Below, in pieces: positions 1 through 11,325 of a DNA stretch of 64,000 bases. The notes below the pieces were generated by a model. That model was not told the origin of the DNA and did not search any database. It saw only the letters and a program-made list of their open reading frames with translations. Positions within the stretch are counted from its first letter, which is position 1; each line of letters begins with the position of its first letter. The DNA is from Serinicoccus sediminis. GTDB lineage: Bacteria; Actinomycetota; Actinomycetes; Actinomycetales; Dermatophilaceae. Made by a program: the position numbers and the translations under genes. The stretch covers positions 62,001 to 126,000 of the forward strand of contig NZ_SDVA01000003.1 of NCBI RefSeq assembly GCF_004153545.1. The letters are read 5' to 3'.

Positions 1-602
1 AGATCGGGGACGGGGCGCTGCACGTCGTCAAGGCCGTCGTGGCGCAGCGCTGGTCCGAGACCGGCGACGTCGCCACCGCCCTGGAGCGGCTGGCGGTCGA
101 GGCGCAGCTCGTGCACGCGCACCGGCACGACCGGCTGGGCCAGGTGGAGGACGAGCTGTTCCGGTTCTCCCGGATCATCCGGTCCGCCCCCGAGCTGCAG
201 GCCGCCCTGGCCGACCGCCGTGCGCCGGCCTCGGCCAAGCGCTCGCTCGTCGAGCGCCTGCTGGCGGTCAAGTCGGCGCCCGAGACGGTGACCCTGGCCG
301 CCCAGGCGGCCGTGGGGGTCCGCGGCAGCCGCGTCGAGCGGACGCTCGCGGCATACCTGGAGCAGGCCGCCGAGGTCCAGGACCAGGTCACCGCGGTCGT
401 CACCACCGCCGTGCCGCTGTCCGAGGAGCAGGAGCAGACCCTGCGCGACACGCTCAGCCGGCAGTACTCCCGCACCGTCCACACCAACGTGGTCGTCGAC
501 CCCGACGTCGTCGGCGGCATCCGGGTCGAGATCGGCGACGAGGTCATCGACGGCACCGTCAGCCACCGCCTCGACCAGGCCCGCCGCCTCATGGCCGGCT
601 GA
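1..602 (+). CDS. atpH: ATP synthase F1 subunit delta, 5'-truncated by window edge
   Basis: Delta (OSCP-like) subunit, which ties the F1 catalytic head to the peripheral stalk of the membrane ATP synthase. The frame is already open at base 3 and no plausible start lies inside the window, so only the last 199 codons are present. The C-terminal signature VVGGIRVEIGDEVIDGTV is the conserved end of this family. It is followed after 71 bases by atpA in the usual atpH-A-G-D order, so the upstream genes (atpB, E, F) should lie to the left. In many actinobacteria the protein is about 270 residues, so about a quarter is probably missing. Confidence 0.95.
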   Translation, partial: IGDGALHVVKAVVAQRWSETGDVATALERLAVEAQLVHAHRHDRLGQVEDELFRFSRIIRSAPELQAALADRRAPASAKRSLVERLLAVKSAPETVTLAAQAAVGVRGSRVERTLAAYLEQAAEVQDQVTAVVTTAVPLSEEQEQTLRDTLSRQYSRTVHTNVVVDPDVVGGIRVEIGDEVIDGTVSHRLDQARRLMAG

Positions 603-673
603 CCAGAGCCCACCCCTACACCCCACAGCACCGGCCCGACCACTAGCCCAGGGCCACGACGAGGAGAAGAATC

Positions 674-2320
<1,647 letters not shown>

Positions 2321-2378
2321 GCGCAGGGCACATACCAGCGATCCGACCGACCACCAGAGCCAACGAGAGAGGCGAGAT

Positions 2379-4752
<2,374 letters not shown>

Positions 4753-4772
4753 GCACGCCTGCCGTGTGAGTC

Positions 4773-4809
4773 AGGCCCCGGCACCCCGCGGACGCGGGGG
4801 CCGGGGCCT
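4773..4809 (+). terminator. Hairpin terminator after atpD
   Basis: A perfect 10-bp stem, AGGCCCCGGC pairing with GCCGGGGCCT, with further pairing inside the loop (CCCCGCG/CGCGGGG). There is no U-tract, as is common in high-GC actinobacteria. It separates atpD from the permease and atpC. Confidence 0.75.
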
Positions 4810-4838
4810 GGCCACGCCCGGCGACGCAGACGCGTCCG

Positions 4839-4904
4839 GTGCGTGCTGACCGCGCGTCCTGTGCGTGCTGACCGCGCGTCTGGTGCGTGCTGACCGCGCG
4901 TCCT
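4839..4904. repeat. Three 22-bp tandem repeats
   Basis: Three head-to-tail copies of GTGCGTGCTGACCGCGCGTC plus two variable bases, at 4839-4860, 4861-4882 and 4883-4904, between the atpD terminator and the permease start. There are no spacers, so this is not a CRISPR. It lies where the permease promoter would be expected. Confidence 0.9.
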
Positions 4905-4939
4905 GTGTGGATCAGAGAGACCAGCAGAGGAGACCAGCC

Positions 4940-6265
4940 ATGTGGACCGTGCACGGTGACGGCCGCCGGATCACGCCGGGCGAGGTCGTCGCCCCGGGGG
5001 AGCGGCTCGCCTGGGTGCCGACCATCGGCATCGGCATGCAGCACGTTGTCGCGATGTTCGGGGCCACCTTCCTGGTGCCGCTCATCACCGGCTTCCCGCC
5101 CAGCACCACCCTGCTCTTCAGCGGGCTGGGGACGGTGCTCTTCCTGCTCGTCACCGCGGGCCAGGTGCCGTCCTACCTGGGCTCGAGCTTCGCCTTCCTG
5201 GCGCCGATCGCCGCCGCCCAGGCCGAGCACGGGCCGGCGGGCGCCCTCGGCGGGGTGGTCATGGCCGGGGTCGGGCTCGCCCTCGTGGGGCTGCTGGTGC
5301 AGCTCGTCGGGCACGGCTGGATCTCCCGCCTCATGCCGCCGACCGTCACCGGCGCCATCGTCGCCCTCATCGGCCTCAACCTCGCGCCGGCCGCCTGGGG
5401 CAACGTCGAGCAGGCGCCGGTCACCGCGCTCGCGACGCTCGTGGCCATCCTGCTCTGCACGGTGCTCTTCCGCGGCCTGCTCGGCCGGCTGTCGATCCTG
5501 CTCGGCGTCCTCGTCGGGTATGCCGTGGCGCTGCTGCGCGGGGAGGTCGACCTCGCCCTCGTCGCCGACGCCGGGTGGCTGGGGGCGCCCCCGCTCATGG
5601 CGCCGGAGTTCCACCTCGGCGTCATGGGGCTCTTCCTGCCCGTGGTGCTCGTGCTGGTGGCCGAGAACATCGGTCACGTGAAGTCCGTGGCGCAGATGAC
5701 CGGCGAGTCCGCGGACGCGCTCGACCACCTGCTGGGTCGGACGCTGCTCTCCGACGGCCTGGCGACGACGCTGGCCGGGGCCGGTGGTGGCTCGGGCACC
5801 ACGACCTACGCGGAGAACATCGGCGTCATGGCCGCCACCCGGGTCTACTCCACGGCGGCCTACTGGGTCGCGGCCCTCACCGCGGTCGCGCTGGCCTTCC
5901 TGCCCAAGTTCGGAGCGCTCATCCAGACCGTGCCCGCCGGGGTGCTGGGCGGGGCCGCCACCGTCCTCTACGGCATGATCGGGGTGCTGGGCGTGCGCAT
6001 CTGGGTGGAGCACCGGGTCGACTTCGGCAACCCCGTCAACCTGTCCACCGCCGCGGTCGCGCTGGTCGTCGGCATCGCCAACTACACGTGGGACGCGGGG
6101 GCCCTGAGCTTCGAGGGGATCGCCCTCGGCACCGGCGCCGCGCTGCTCGTCTACCACGGCATGTCCGCCATCAACCGCCGCACCGGGGCCGTCGACACCG
6201 GCCCCGTGGAGCCGACCCGGTCGCGTGCCGCGACGTCCGCCCGGGCCGGTAGACTCGATCCTTGA
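4940..6265 (+). CDS. NCS2-family uracil/xanthine permease
   Basis: Nucleobase:cation symporter of the UraA/PbuX type in the cytoplasmic membrane. 441 residues, highly hydrophobic, with about 12-14 predicted membrane segments. The family marks are visible: QHVVAMFGATFLVP near residue 34, the central AENIGHVKSV transport motif, and TTTYAENIGVMAATRVYS, which is closest to uracil permeases. The chosen ATG follows AGAGGAGACC; earlier in-frame codons lie inside the tandem repeats. Its position is odd because it splits atpD from atpC. Its last codons carry the -10 element of the atpC promoter. Substrate specificity within NCS2 cannot be fixed from sequence alone. Confidence 0.9.
   Translation: MWTVHGDGRRITPGEVVAPGERLAWVPTIGIGMQHVVAMFGATFLVPLITGFPPSTTLLFSGLGTVLFLLVTAGQVPSYLGSSFAFLAPIAAAQAEHGPAGALGGVVMAGVGLALVGLLVQLVGHGWISRLMPPTVTGAIVALIGLNLAPAAWGNVEQAPVTALATLVAILLCTVLFRGLLGRLSILLGVLVGYAVALLRGEVDLALVADAGWLGAPPLMAPEFHLGVMGLFLPVVLVLVAENIGHVKSVAQMTGESADALDHLLGRTLLSDGLATTLAGAGGGSGTTTYAENIGVMAATRVYSTAAYWVAALTAVALAFLPKFGALIQTVPAGVLGGAATVLYGMIGVLGVRIWVEHRVDFGNPVNLSTAAVALVVGIANYTWDAGALSFEGIALGTGAALLVYHGMSAINRRTGAVDTGPVEPTRSRAATSARAGRLDP
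6250..6255 (+). promoter_or_regulatory. Putative atpC promoter -10 (TAGACT)
   Basis: TAGACT sits inside the last codons of the permease gene, with transcription expected to start near 6262. It gives atpC a short leader containing GAAGGG 7 bases before the GTG start. No clear -35 was seen. Confidence 0.55.
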
Positions 6266-6287
6266 ACCGTCATCGAAGGGACAACAC

Positions 6288-6569
6288 GTGAGTGCACTGC
6301 AGGTCGAGCTGGTCGCCGCGGACCGCAAGGTCTGGGAGGGCGAGGCGTCCATGGTGAGCGCCCGGAGCATCGACGGTGACCTGGGCATCCTGCCCGGTCA
6401 CACGCCCGTGCTCGCCGTGCTCGTGGAGGGTGAGGTCACCATCCACACGAGCGGCGCCCCGCAGAACGTCACCATCGACGGGGGCTTCCTGTCGGTGGAC
6501 GACGACAGGGTCGTCGTGGTGGCCGACCGGGTCGACGCCGGGTCCTTGTCGGCCAGCGCCTCGAGCTGA
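6288..6569 (+). CDS. atpC: ATP synthase F1 subunit epsilon, short form
   Basis: Rotor subunit at the foot of the F1 shaft. 93 residues from a GTG start behind GAAGGG. The N-terminal beta-sandwich is intact (LQVELVAADRKVWEGEA, then DLGILPGHTPVLAVL). The C-terminal two-helix domain that inhibits ATPase activity in E. coli and related enzymes is essentially absent: the protein ends after about 5 residues of what would be the first helix. Short epsilons are known in some actinobacteria. The gene is displaced from atpD by the permease and has its own -10 element. DUF2550 follows 17 bases later, as usual in this phylum. Confidence 0.95.
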   Translation: MSALQVELVAADRKVWEGEASMVSARSIDGDLGILPGHTPVLAVLVEGEVTIHTSGAPQNVTIDGGFLSVDDDRVVVVADRVDAGSLSASASS

Positions 6570-6586
6570 TCGGCGCACCGACGTCC

Positions 6587-7018
6587 ATGACCGGCACGGG
6601 CGCCCTCGTCCTGGTGCTCATGGCCGCCCTGGGGGCCGTGGTCATCCTGGGCCTTGGCCTGTTCGCCTTCCGCGTCGCCGCGGAGCGCGGCAGCGTGTGC
6701 CCCCCCATGCCCGCGGCATACCGGGACGCCGAGCGCGCCTGGCGCTGCGGCACGCTGCGCTTCACCGACGACCGCCTCTCCCTCACCGGGGCAGGCGGTC
6801 CGTCGCTGGGCCCCTGGATGCGCGGCAACCTCGACCTGGGGGTGGCCGGACCGCTCGACTCCCGCGACGCCTCGTCGCTGGGCGGGGCGGCCCTCATCCG
6901 GGTGCCGGTCAGCTACGGCACCGCCCGCTTCGAGCTGGCCCTCGGCGAGCAGCACTACACGGCCCTCCGGTCCTGGGTCGAGGCCGTGCCCCCGGGCTGG
7001 AACTCGCAGGTCGCCTGA
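6587..7018 (+). CDS. DUF2550 family membrane protein
   Basis: Small conserved actinobacterial protein, 143 residues, of unknown function. One N-terminal membrane helix (residues about 5-28) is followed by a soluble domain with AWRCGTLRF and LIRVPVSYGTARFELALGE. The family is typically encoded directly downstream of atpC, as here (17-base gap), which is the strongest support for the call. The segment after the helix is probably cytoplasmic and resembles a PH-like fold in outline, but that is inference. Confidence 0.85.
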   Translation: MTGTGALVLVLMAALGAVVILGLGLFAFRVAAERGSVCPPMPAAYRDAERAWRCGTLRFTDDRLSLTGAGGPSLGPWMRGNLDLGVAGPLDSRDASSLGGAALIRVPVSYGTARFELALGEQHYTALRSWVEAVPPGWNSQVA

Positions 7019-7082
7019 GCCCACCTGCCGCGGGCCTCGGGCCCACGGCGGGCACGAGCCCCGCGGACCCGGCCGGCCCGGC

Positions 7083-7709
7083 TCAGCGGGAGGGCTGCTC
7101 GCGGCCCCCGCCGGGCTGCCAGAGCACGTCGCCCTCGCCGCTGCGGCCGGCGACGCGGGCCAGGATGAAGAGCAGGTCGGAGAGCCGGTTGAGGTAGGTC
7201 GCGGTGAGCGGGTTGACCCCACCGGTCCCCTTCTCGGCGTCCTCGGCGGCCGGCTGGTCGCCGTACTCCTCCAGCGCCGCCCAGGTCGAGCGCTCGGCGC
7301 GGCGGGCCACGGTGCGCGCCTGGTGCAGCAGCGCGGCGGCGGGGGTGCCGCCGGGCAGGATGAAGGAGCGCAGCGCGGGCAGGTCGGCGTTGTAGCGGTC
7401 GCAGTCGGCCTCCAGCTCCTCGACCCACTCGGCCTTGACCCGCAGCGGCTCCCACTCGTAGCTCGCGCGCAGCGGCATGCACAGGTCGGCGCCGACGTCG
7501 AAGAGGTCGTTCTGGACCCGGGCCAGGGTCTGCTGCACCTCGACCGGCAGGTTGCCGCCGGCGACGGCCACCCCGATGACCGAGTTGGTCTCGTCGGTGT
7601 CGGCGTACGCCGCCAGCCGGGCGTCGGTCTTGCGGGTCCGGCCGTTGTCGCCCAGGGCGGTGCTGCCGTCGTCGCCGGTGCGGGTGTAGATGCGCGTCAG
7701 GTTGACCAT
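7083..7709 (-). CDS. PduO-type ATP:cob(I)alamin adenosyltransferase
   Basis: Transfers the adenosyl group of ATP to reduced cobalamin to make coenzyme B12. 208 residues. The ATP-binding N-terminal motif TRTGDDGST is at residues 9-17, followed by the [19 protein letters not shown] helix with the conserved Arg/Glu pairs of the trimeric PduO family and the NRLSDLLFILAR C-terminal helix. An ATG three codons upstream is possible, but MVNLTRIYTRTGD matches relatives better. It converges with DUF2550 and lies 34 bases after the gamma-glutamyltransferase stop. Coenzyme B12 would serve methylmalonyl-CoA mutase, which fits the epimerase gene near 18 kb. Confidence 0.93.
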   Translation of the reverse strand: MVNLTRIYTRTGDDGSTALGDNGRTRKTDARLAAYADTDETNSVIGVAVAGGNLPVEVQQTLARVQNDLFDVGADLCMPLRASYEWEPLRVKAEWVEELEADCDRYNADLPALRSFILPGGTPAAALLHQARTVARRAERSTWAALEEYGDQPAAEDAEKGTGGVNPLTATYLNRLSDLLFILARVAGRSGEGDVLWQPGGGREQPSR

Positions 7710-7743
7710 GCCCCGCATGCTGCCACGTGCTGGCGGAGACCGC

Positions 7744-9270
7744 TCAGGTGACCAGCGTCGCGGCCACCCGGCGGGCGTCCGCCGCCGCCTCCAGGTCGCC
7801 GTGCGGGTCGCGCAGCGCGGCCCCGACCCCGCCGAAGTACATCGAGCTGGGCGGGTGCTCGTGCCGGGTCAGCCCGGCCGCGTCGAGGCTTGCGGCGATG
7901 TGCGCGTCCTCCTCGTGGTCGATGCGGGTCGAGCCGTCCTCCAGCCGGCGCGGGTGCATGCGCGGCTGGTCGACCGCCGTCTGCAGGTCCTCGCCGTGGC
8001 GGGCGAGGTGGGTGAGCACCTGGGCCAGCGCGGTGGTGATGCGGTCGGCCCCCGGCGTGCCGATGGCCAGCACGGCCCCGTCGTCGCGACGGGCGGTGGT
8101 GGGGGCCATGTTGGAGGCGAGCCGGGTCCCCGGGGCGAGCGCGTGCAGCCCGTGCCGGTTGAGCTCGAGCTCACCGAGGGAGTTGTTGGCCACCAGCCCG
8201 GTGCCCTCGATCGTCATCCCCGAGCCGTAGCCCGCCGACGCGGTGAGCGCGCACGCCAGGCCGTCGGCGTCGACGACCGACACGTGCGCCGTCGAGGGCG
8301 AGGTCGGCAGCCCGGTCGCCCCGATGTGCCGGAGCGTCCCGAGCAGCTCGGCCCCGGCCGCCTCGAGGTCGTGGGCGGTGTCGATCCGGTCCAGCCGGAT
8401 GTCGAGCACCTCCTTCATGACCAGCGCCGCCTGCGCCGGGTCGATCTGCCCGTCGATCGCCCCGAGCAGCCGCAGCAGGGCGGTGAGCACCGGACCCCCG
8501 ATGGAGGGCGGGGGGTTGCAGGCGAGGTCCCACGGTCCGAGCCGGCTGCGCAGACCGGTGCGCACCACCGGCTGGTAGGCCTCCAGGTCGGCCAGCGACA
8601 GCAGGCCGCCCCGGGCAAGCATGTCGGCGTCGATCGCGCGCGCCACGTCGCCGTGGTAGGCCGTGCCGGCCCCCTCGGCGCCGATGTGCTCCAGGGTGTC
8701 GGCGAGCACCGGGTCGACGACCCGGTGGCCGACGGCCGGCGCGGCGCCGTCGACGGTGAGCAGCGCCCGGGTGGCCGGGTCCCAGGCCAGGATGGTGTCC
8801 GTGACCAGGACGAGGTACGACTGCGCGGTGCGGCTGAGCGGGTAGCCGCCCCGCGCCACGTCGGCGGCCGGCTGGAGCAGCTCGGCCCACGGGGCCCGGC
8901 CGTACCGCTGGTGCGCCCAGCCCATGGCGGCCAGCATCCCGGGCGTCGCGACCGACCCGGGCCCGACGTAGGTGACCATGCCGCCGCCGTAGTCGGACGC
9001 GGCCTCGATGAGGCCCTGCCCGCGGCGGTCCTCGCTCATCCCCCGACCGGGCATCTCCACGTTGCCGTCGACCACGATCGGCTCCCCGCCCGGTGCCCAG
9101 ACGTTGACGAAGCAGCCGCCGAGGGTCGAGATGACCCCGGGCTCGGTGACGGTGGCGGTGAGCATCGCGGCGACCGCCGCGTCCACCGCGGTGCCCCCGG
9201 CCTCCAGTGCGTGCCGGGCCGCCTCGGTGGCGTAGGAGTTGGGCGCAGCGATGGCGGCGGATCGGGTCAC
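7744..9270 (-). CDS. Gamma-glutamyltransferase family (Ntn-hydrolase)
   Basis: Autoprocessing N-terminal-nucleophile enzyme acting on gamma-glutamyl amides or related acyl substrates. 508 residues from the GTG at 9270, chosen because a CAGAAT -10 sits exactly 6 nt upstream. The large-subunit region starts AAPNSYATEAARHALEAGG. The cleavage and catalytic site aligns at Thr327 in STAHVSVVD, equivalent to TTH in E. coli GGT, followed by GSGMTIEGTGLVANNSLGE. No signal peptide is visible, unlike periplasmic or secreted GGTs, so it is probably cytoplasmic. Some GGT homologues are acylases or cyanophycin-type enzymes, so the substrate is uncertain. Confidence 0.88.
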   Translation of the reverse strand: MTRSAAIAAPNSYATEAARHALEAGGTAVDAAVAAMLTATVTEPGVISTLGGCFVNVWAPGGEPIVVDGNVEMPGRGMSEDRRGQGLIEAASDYGGGMVTYVGPGSVATPGMLAAMGWAHQRYGRAPWAELLQPAADVARGGYPLSRTAQSYLVLVTDTILAWDPATRALLTVDGAAPAVGHRVVDPVLADTLEHIGAEGAGTAYHGDVARAIDADMLARGGLLSLADLEAYQPVVRTGLRSRLGPWDLACNPPPSIGGPVLTALLRLLGAIDGQIDPAQAALVMKEVLDIRLDRIDTAHDLEAAGAELLGTLRHIGATGLPTSPSTAHVSVVDADGLACALTASAGYGSGMTIEGTGLVANNSLGELELNRHGLHALAPGTRLASNMAPTTARRDDGAVLAIGTPGADRITTALAQVLTHLARHGEDLQTAVDQPRMHPRRLEDGSTRIDHEEDAHIAASLDAAGLTRHEHPPSSMYFGGVGAALRDPHGDLEAAADARRVAATLVT

Positions 9271-9276
9271 GGCTCG

Positions 9277-9282
9277 ATTCTG
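9277..9282 (-). promoter_or_regulatory. Leaderless -10 (CAGAAT) for the GGT gene
   Basis: CAGAAT on the minus strand, 6 nt before the GTG at 9270, so the transcript should begin at the start codon. It is divergent from the +-strand element 45 bases away. Confidence 0.45.
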
Positions 9283-9326
9283 CCGCAGCGCTGCGCCCGG
9301 AGGCACGAGCCCGCGCGCCGGTCTGG

Positions 9327-9332
9327 CATCGT
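9327..9332 (+). promoter_or_regulatory. Possible leaderless -10 (CATCGT)
   Basis: CATCGT ends 6 nt before the GTG at 9339. The match to TANNNT is weak, but the spacing is the same as at many other genes in this window. Confidence 0.3.
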
Positions 9333-9338
9333 GTCCGC

Positions 9339-10979
9339 GTGACGAACGCCCTCCCGCGGTCCCGACGGGGCCCCTCCCCGTGGTCGGCGGGCGTCGTGCT
9401 CACGCTCGCCGTGGCGCTCGCCGCGCTCGGGTGGGCGCTGGTCCTGCGGCACGGCTTCCCGCACGGCGACGACTGGCTGCACGCGATGGCGGGCGAGCGG
9501 CCCGGCGACGCCCGCACGCTGCGGGGCTGGCTCGCCACGTGGCAGTTCGACTACGCCTTCCGCAACGGGCGCGCCGCGGACGCGGTGGCCCGGCTCATCC
9601 TGCTCGGCGGACGGCCCGGGGCGATGGTCGTCGGGGTGGCGGTCATGGTGCTGACCGGCCTCGCGACGTGGCCGTGGCTGCGGACGGCGGGGCGCTCGCT
9701 GCGCCTGGCCTGGGGCGTGCTCGGGCTGGGCGTGCCCTTCCTCGCCGTCCAGGCGCACTCGTGGCTCACCGGGGAGGGGCTGCTGTGGGTGTCCGGGATG
9801 GCGAACTACCCGGTCTCCGCGCTGGCCTTCCTCGTCGCCGGCGCGGCGGTGAGCGGCGCCCTGTCGTCCCGGGTGACCTGGCTCCTGCTCCCGGTCGTCG
9901 CCTACGCCCACCTCGGCCACGAGGTGTCCGCGGTCGCCACCCTCGTCGTCACCGTGCTGGCGCTGGCGCTGCTGCGCCCCGCCGGTGGGCGGTCCCGCGC
10001 CACCTGGGCGGCCGTCGGGACCTCCGCGCTGGGCTTCGTCGTGCTGGCGACGGCGCCGGGGCTGTGGCGCCGCACCACCGAGGAGGACCTCGTCCTGCCG
10101 CTGCTGCAGGCGCTGTCGCGGACCACCCTGATGTTCGCCTCGCTGAGCCTCGGGTGGTGGCTGGCCCTCGGGGTGCTCGCCGTGGTCGGCGCCCGGCTCG
10201 CCGGCCGCGCGCCGCGCTGGAGCGCCGTCGTGCCGGGCGTGGCCGCCTGGGTGCTGCTGCTCCTCGCCCGGCGCCGCTGGCCACGCCTGGCCGACCTGTG
10301 CGCCGACGCCGACACCGCCGTCCCGGCGACCCTTCTCGCGCTCGCCGTCGTCGCCGCGGCGGCCGTGCTCGTGGTGAGCGTCCTCGTGCTGGTCGTGCAC
10401 GCGTGGGGGGCGGTCGCGGCATACCCGGTGCTGGCGCTGACCGCCGCCGGCGTCGTGTCCGCCGGCGTGCCCATCGTGGCCTCGGTGTGCGGGCAGCGCG
10501 CCTTCTTCCTGCCCGTCACCGCGCTCGTCCTCGCGGTGGCCTGCGCCCTGCGCCTGGTCCTCGGCGCGCTCGCGGCGCGCGGCCCGCGGCAGGTGCGGCT
10601 GGCCGACGCGCTCACCGCGGCGGCCGTCGTCGCGACCCTCGTCAGCGCCGCCGGCTACGTCACCGTGACCTCGCAGCGCGCCGCCCGGAACGCGGAGGTC
10701 TACGACGGCTTCGTCGCCCAGGTCGAGGAGGCCCGCGCCACGGGGGCGGGGGAGGTGGTCGTGCCCGAGCTGCCGGAGGAGGGCTACGCCTACCGGCGGG
10801 CGTTCTACCTGCCGCGCTACGCCTGCGACCTGCGGCTGTTCTACGGGCTGCCGGACGGGGTCGTGCTCACCGACGAGCAGCGGCGCGAGGACCGCACCAC
10901 CGACACCACGACGGGGTGCGAGACCACGTGGCAGCGCACCCTCACCCGGGCGGAGGAGCCGGCTCCCGGCCGGCGGTGA
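9339..10979 (+). CDS. Polytopic membrane protein, GT-C/GtrII-like glycosyltransferase candidate
   Basis: 546 residues with about 12 predicted membrane helices and a C-terminal extracytoplasmic domain of about 90 residues. An acidic pair in GDDWLHA (Asp44-Asp45) follows the first helix in an extracellular loop, which is where GT-C enzymes that use polyprenyl-phosphate sugars keep their catalytic acids. The segment LLWVSGMANYPVSAL and the overall plan resemble DUF6056/GtrII-type proteins. The adjacent gtrA and gtrB-like genes on the opposite strand support a role in transferring a sugar from the lipid carrier outside the cell. The exact family is not certain. Its last 38 bases overlap the 3' end of gtrA convergently. 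Confidence 0.6.
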   Translation: MTNALPRSRRGPSPWSAGVVLTLAVALAALGWALVLRHGFPHGDDWLHAMAGERPGDARTLRGWLATWQFDYAFRNGRAADAVARLILLGGRPGAMVVGVAVMVLTGLATWPWLRTAGRSLRLAWGVLGLGVPFLAVQAHSWLTGEGLLWVSGMANYPVSALAFLVAGAAVSGALSSRVTWLLLPVVAYAHLGHEVSAVATLVVTVLALALLRPAGGRSRATWAAVGTSALGFVVLATAPGLWRRTTEEDLVLPLLQALSRTTLMFASLSLGWWLALGVLAVVGARLAGRAPRWSAVVPGVAAWVLLLLARRRWPRLADLCADADTAVPATLLALAVVAAAAVLVVSVLVLVVHAWGAVAAYPVLALTAAGVVSAGVPIVASVCGQRAFFLPVTALVLAVACALRLVLGALAARGPRQVRLADALTAAAVVATLVSAAGYVTVTSQRAARNAEVYDGFVAQVEEARATGAGEVVVPELPEEGYAYRRAFYLPRYACDLRLFYGLPDGVVLTDEQRREDRTTDTTTGCETTWQRTLTRAEEPAPGRR

Positions 10980-11325
10980 GGACGGTGCGGGTGAGCAGGA
11001 AGGTCACCGGCACCGCCGCGACGCCCATGACGAGGGTGGCCCAGCGCTCGTCGACCCCCACCGCCTCGACGAGCAGCACCGAGCCGACGGTCGTGAAGGT
11101 GAGGTTGACCAGGGTGGTGAGCGGGTAGGCGAGGAAGCGCCGCCAGGTCGGCCGCACCCCGAAGGTGAACAGGCTGTTGGCGAAGAAGGAGAAGACCACC
11201 GCCCCGGACCACGCGAGCAGGTGGGCCGGGACGTACGGCATACCGAGCAGCAGCAGGCGGTAGAAGAGGTAGTAGACGGCCGTGTTGGCCACGCCGACGA
11301 GGACGAAGCGCAGCAGCGGCCTCAT
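10942..11325 (-). CDS. GtrA-like flippase
   Basis: 127 residues with four membrane helices and the GtrA/DPMS signature FVLVGVANTAVYYLFYRLLL, then SFFANSLFTF in the second helix. Members of the family are thought to flip or organise polyprenyl-phosphate-linked glucose or similar sugars. Its ATG overlaps the stop of the upstream GT2 gene by four bases, a coupled pair typical of gtrB-gtrA. The 3' end overlaps the convergent membrane-protein gene by 38 bases. Confidence 0.88.
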   Translation of the reverse strand: MRPLLRFVLVGVANTAVYYLFYRLLLLGMPYVPAHLLAWSGAVVFSFFANSLFTFGVRPTWRRFLAYPLTTLVNLTFTTVGSVLLVEAVGVDERWATLVMGVAAVPVTFLLTRTVLTAGREPAPPPG

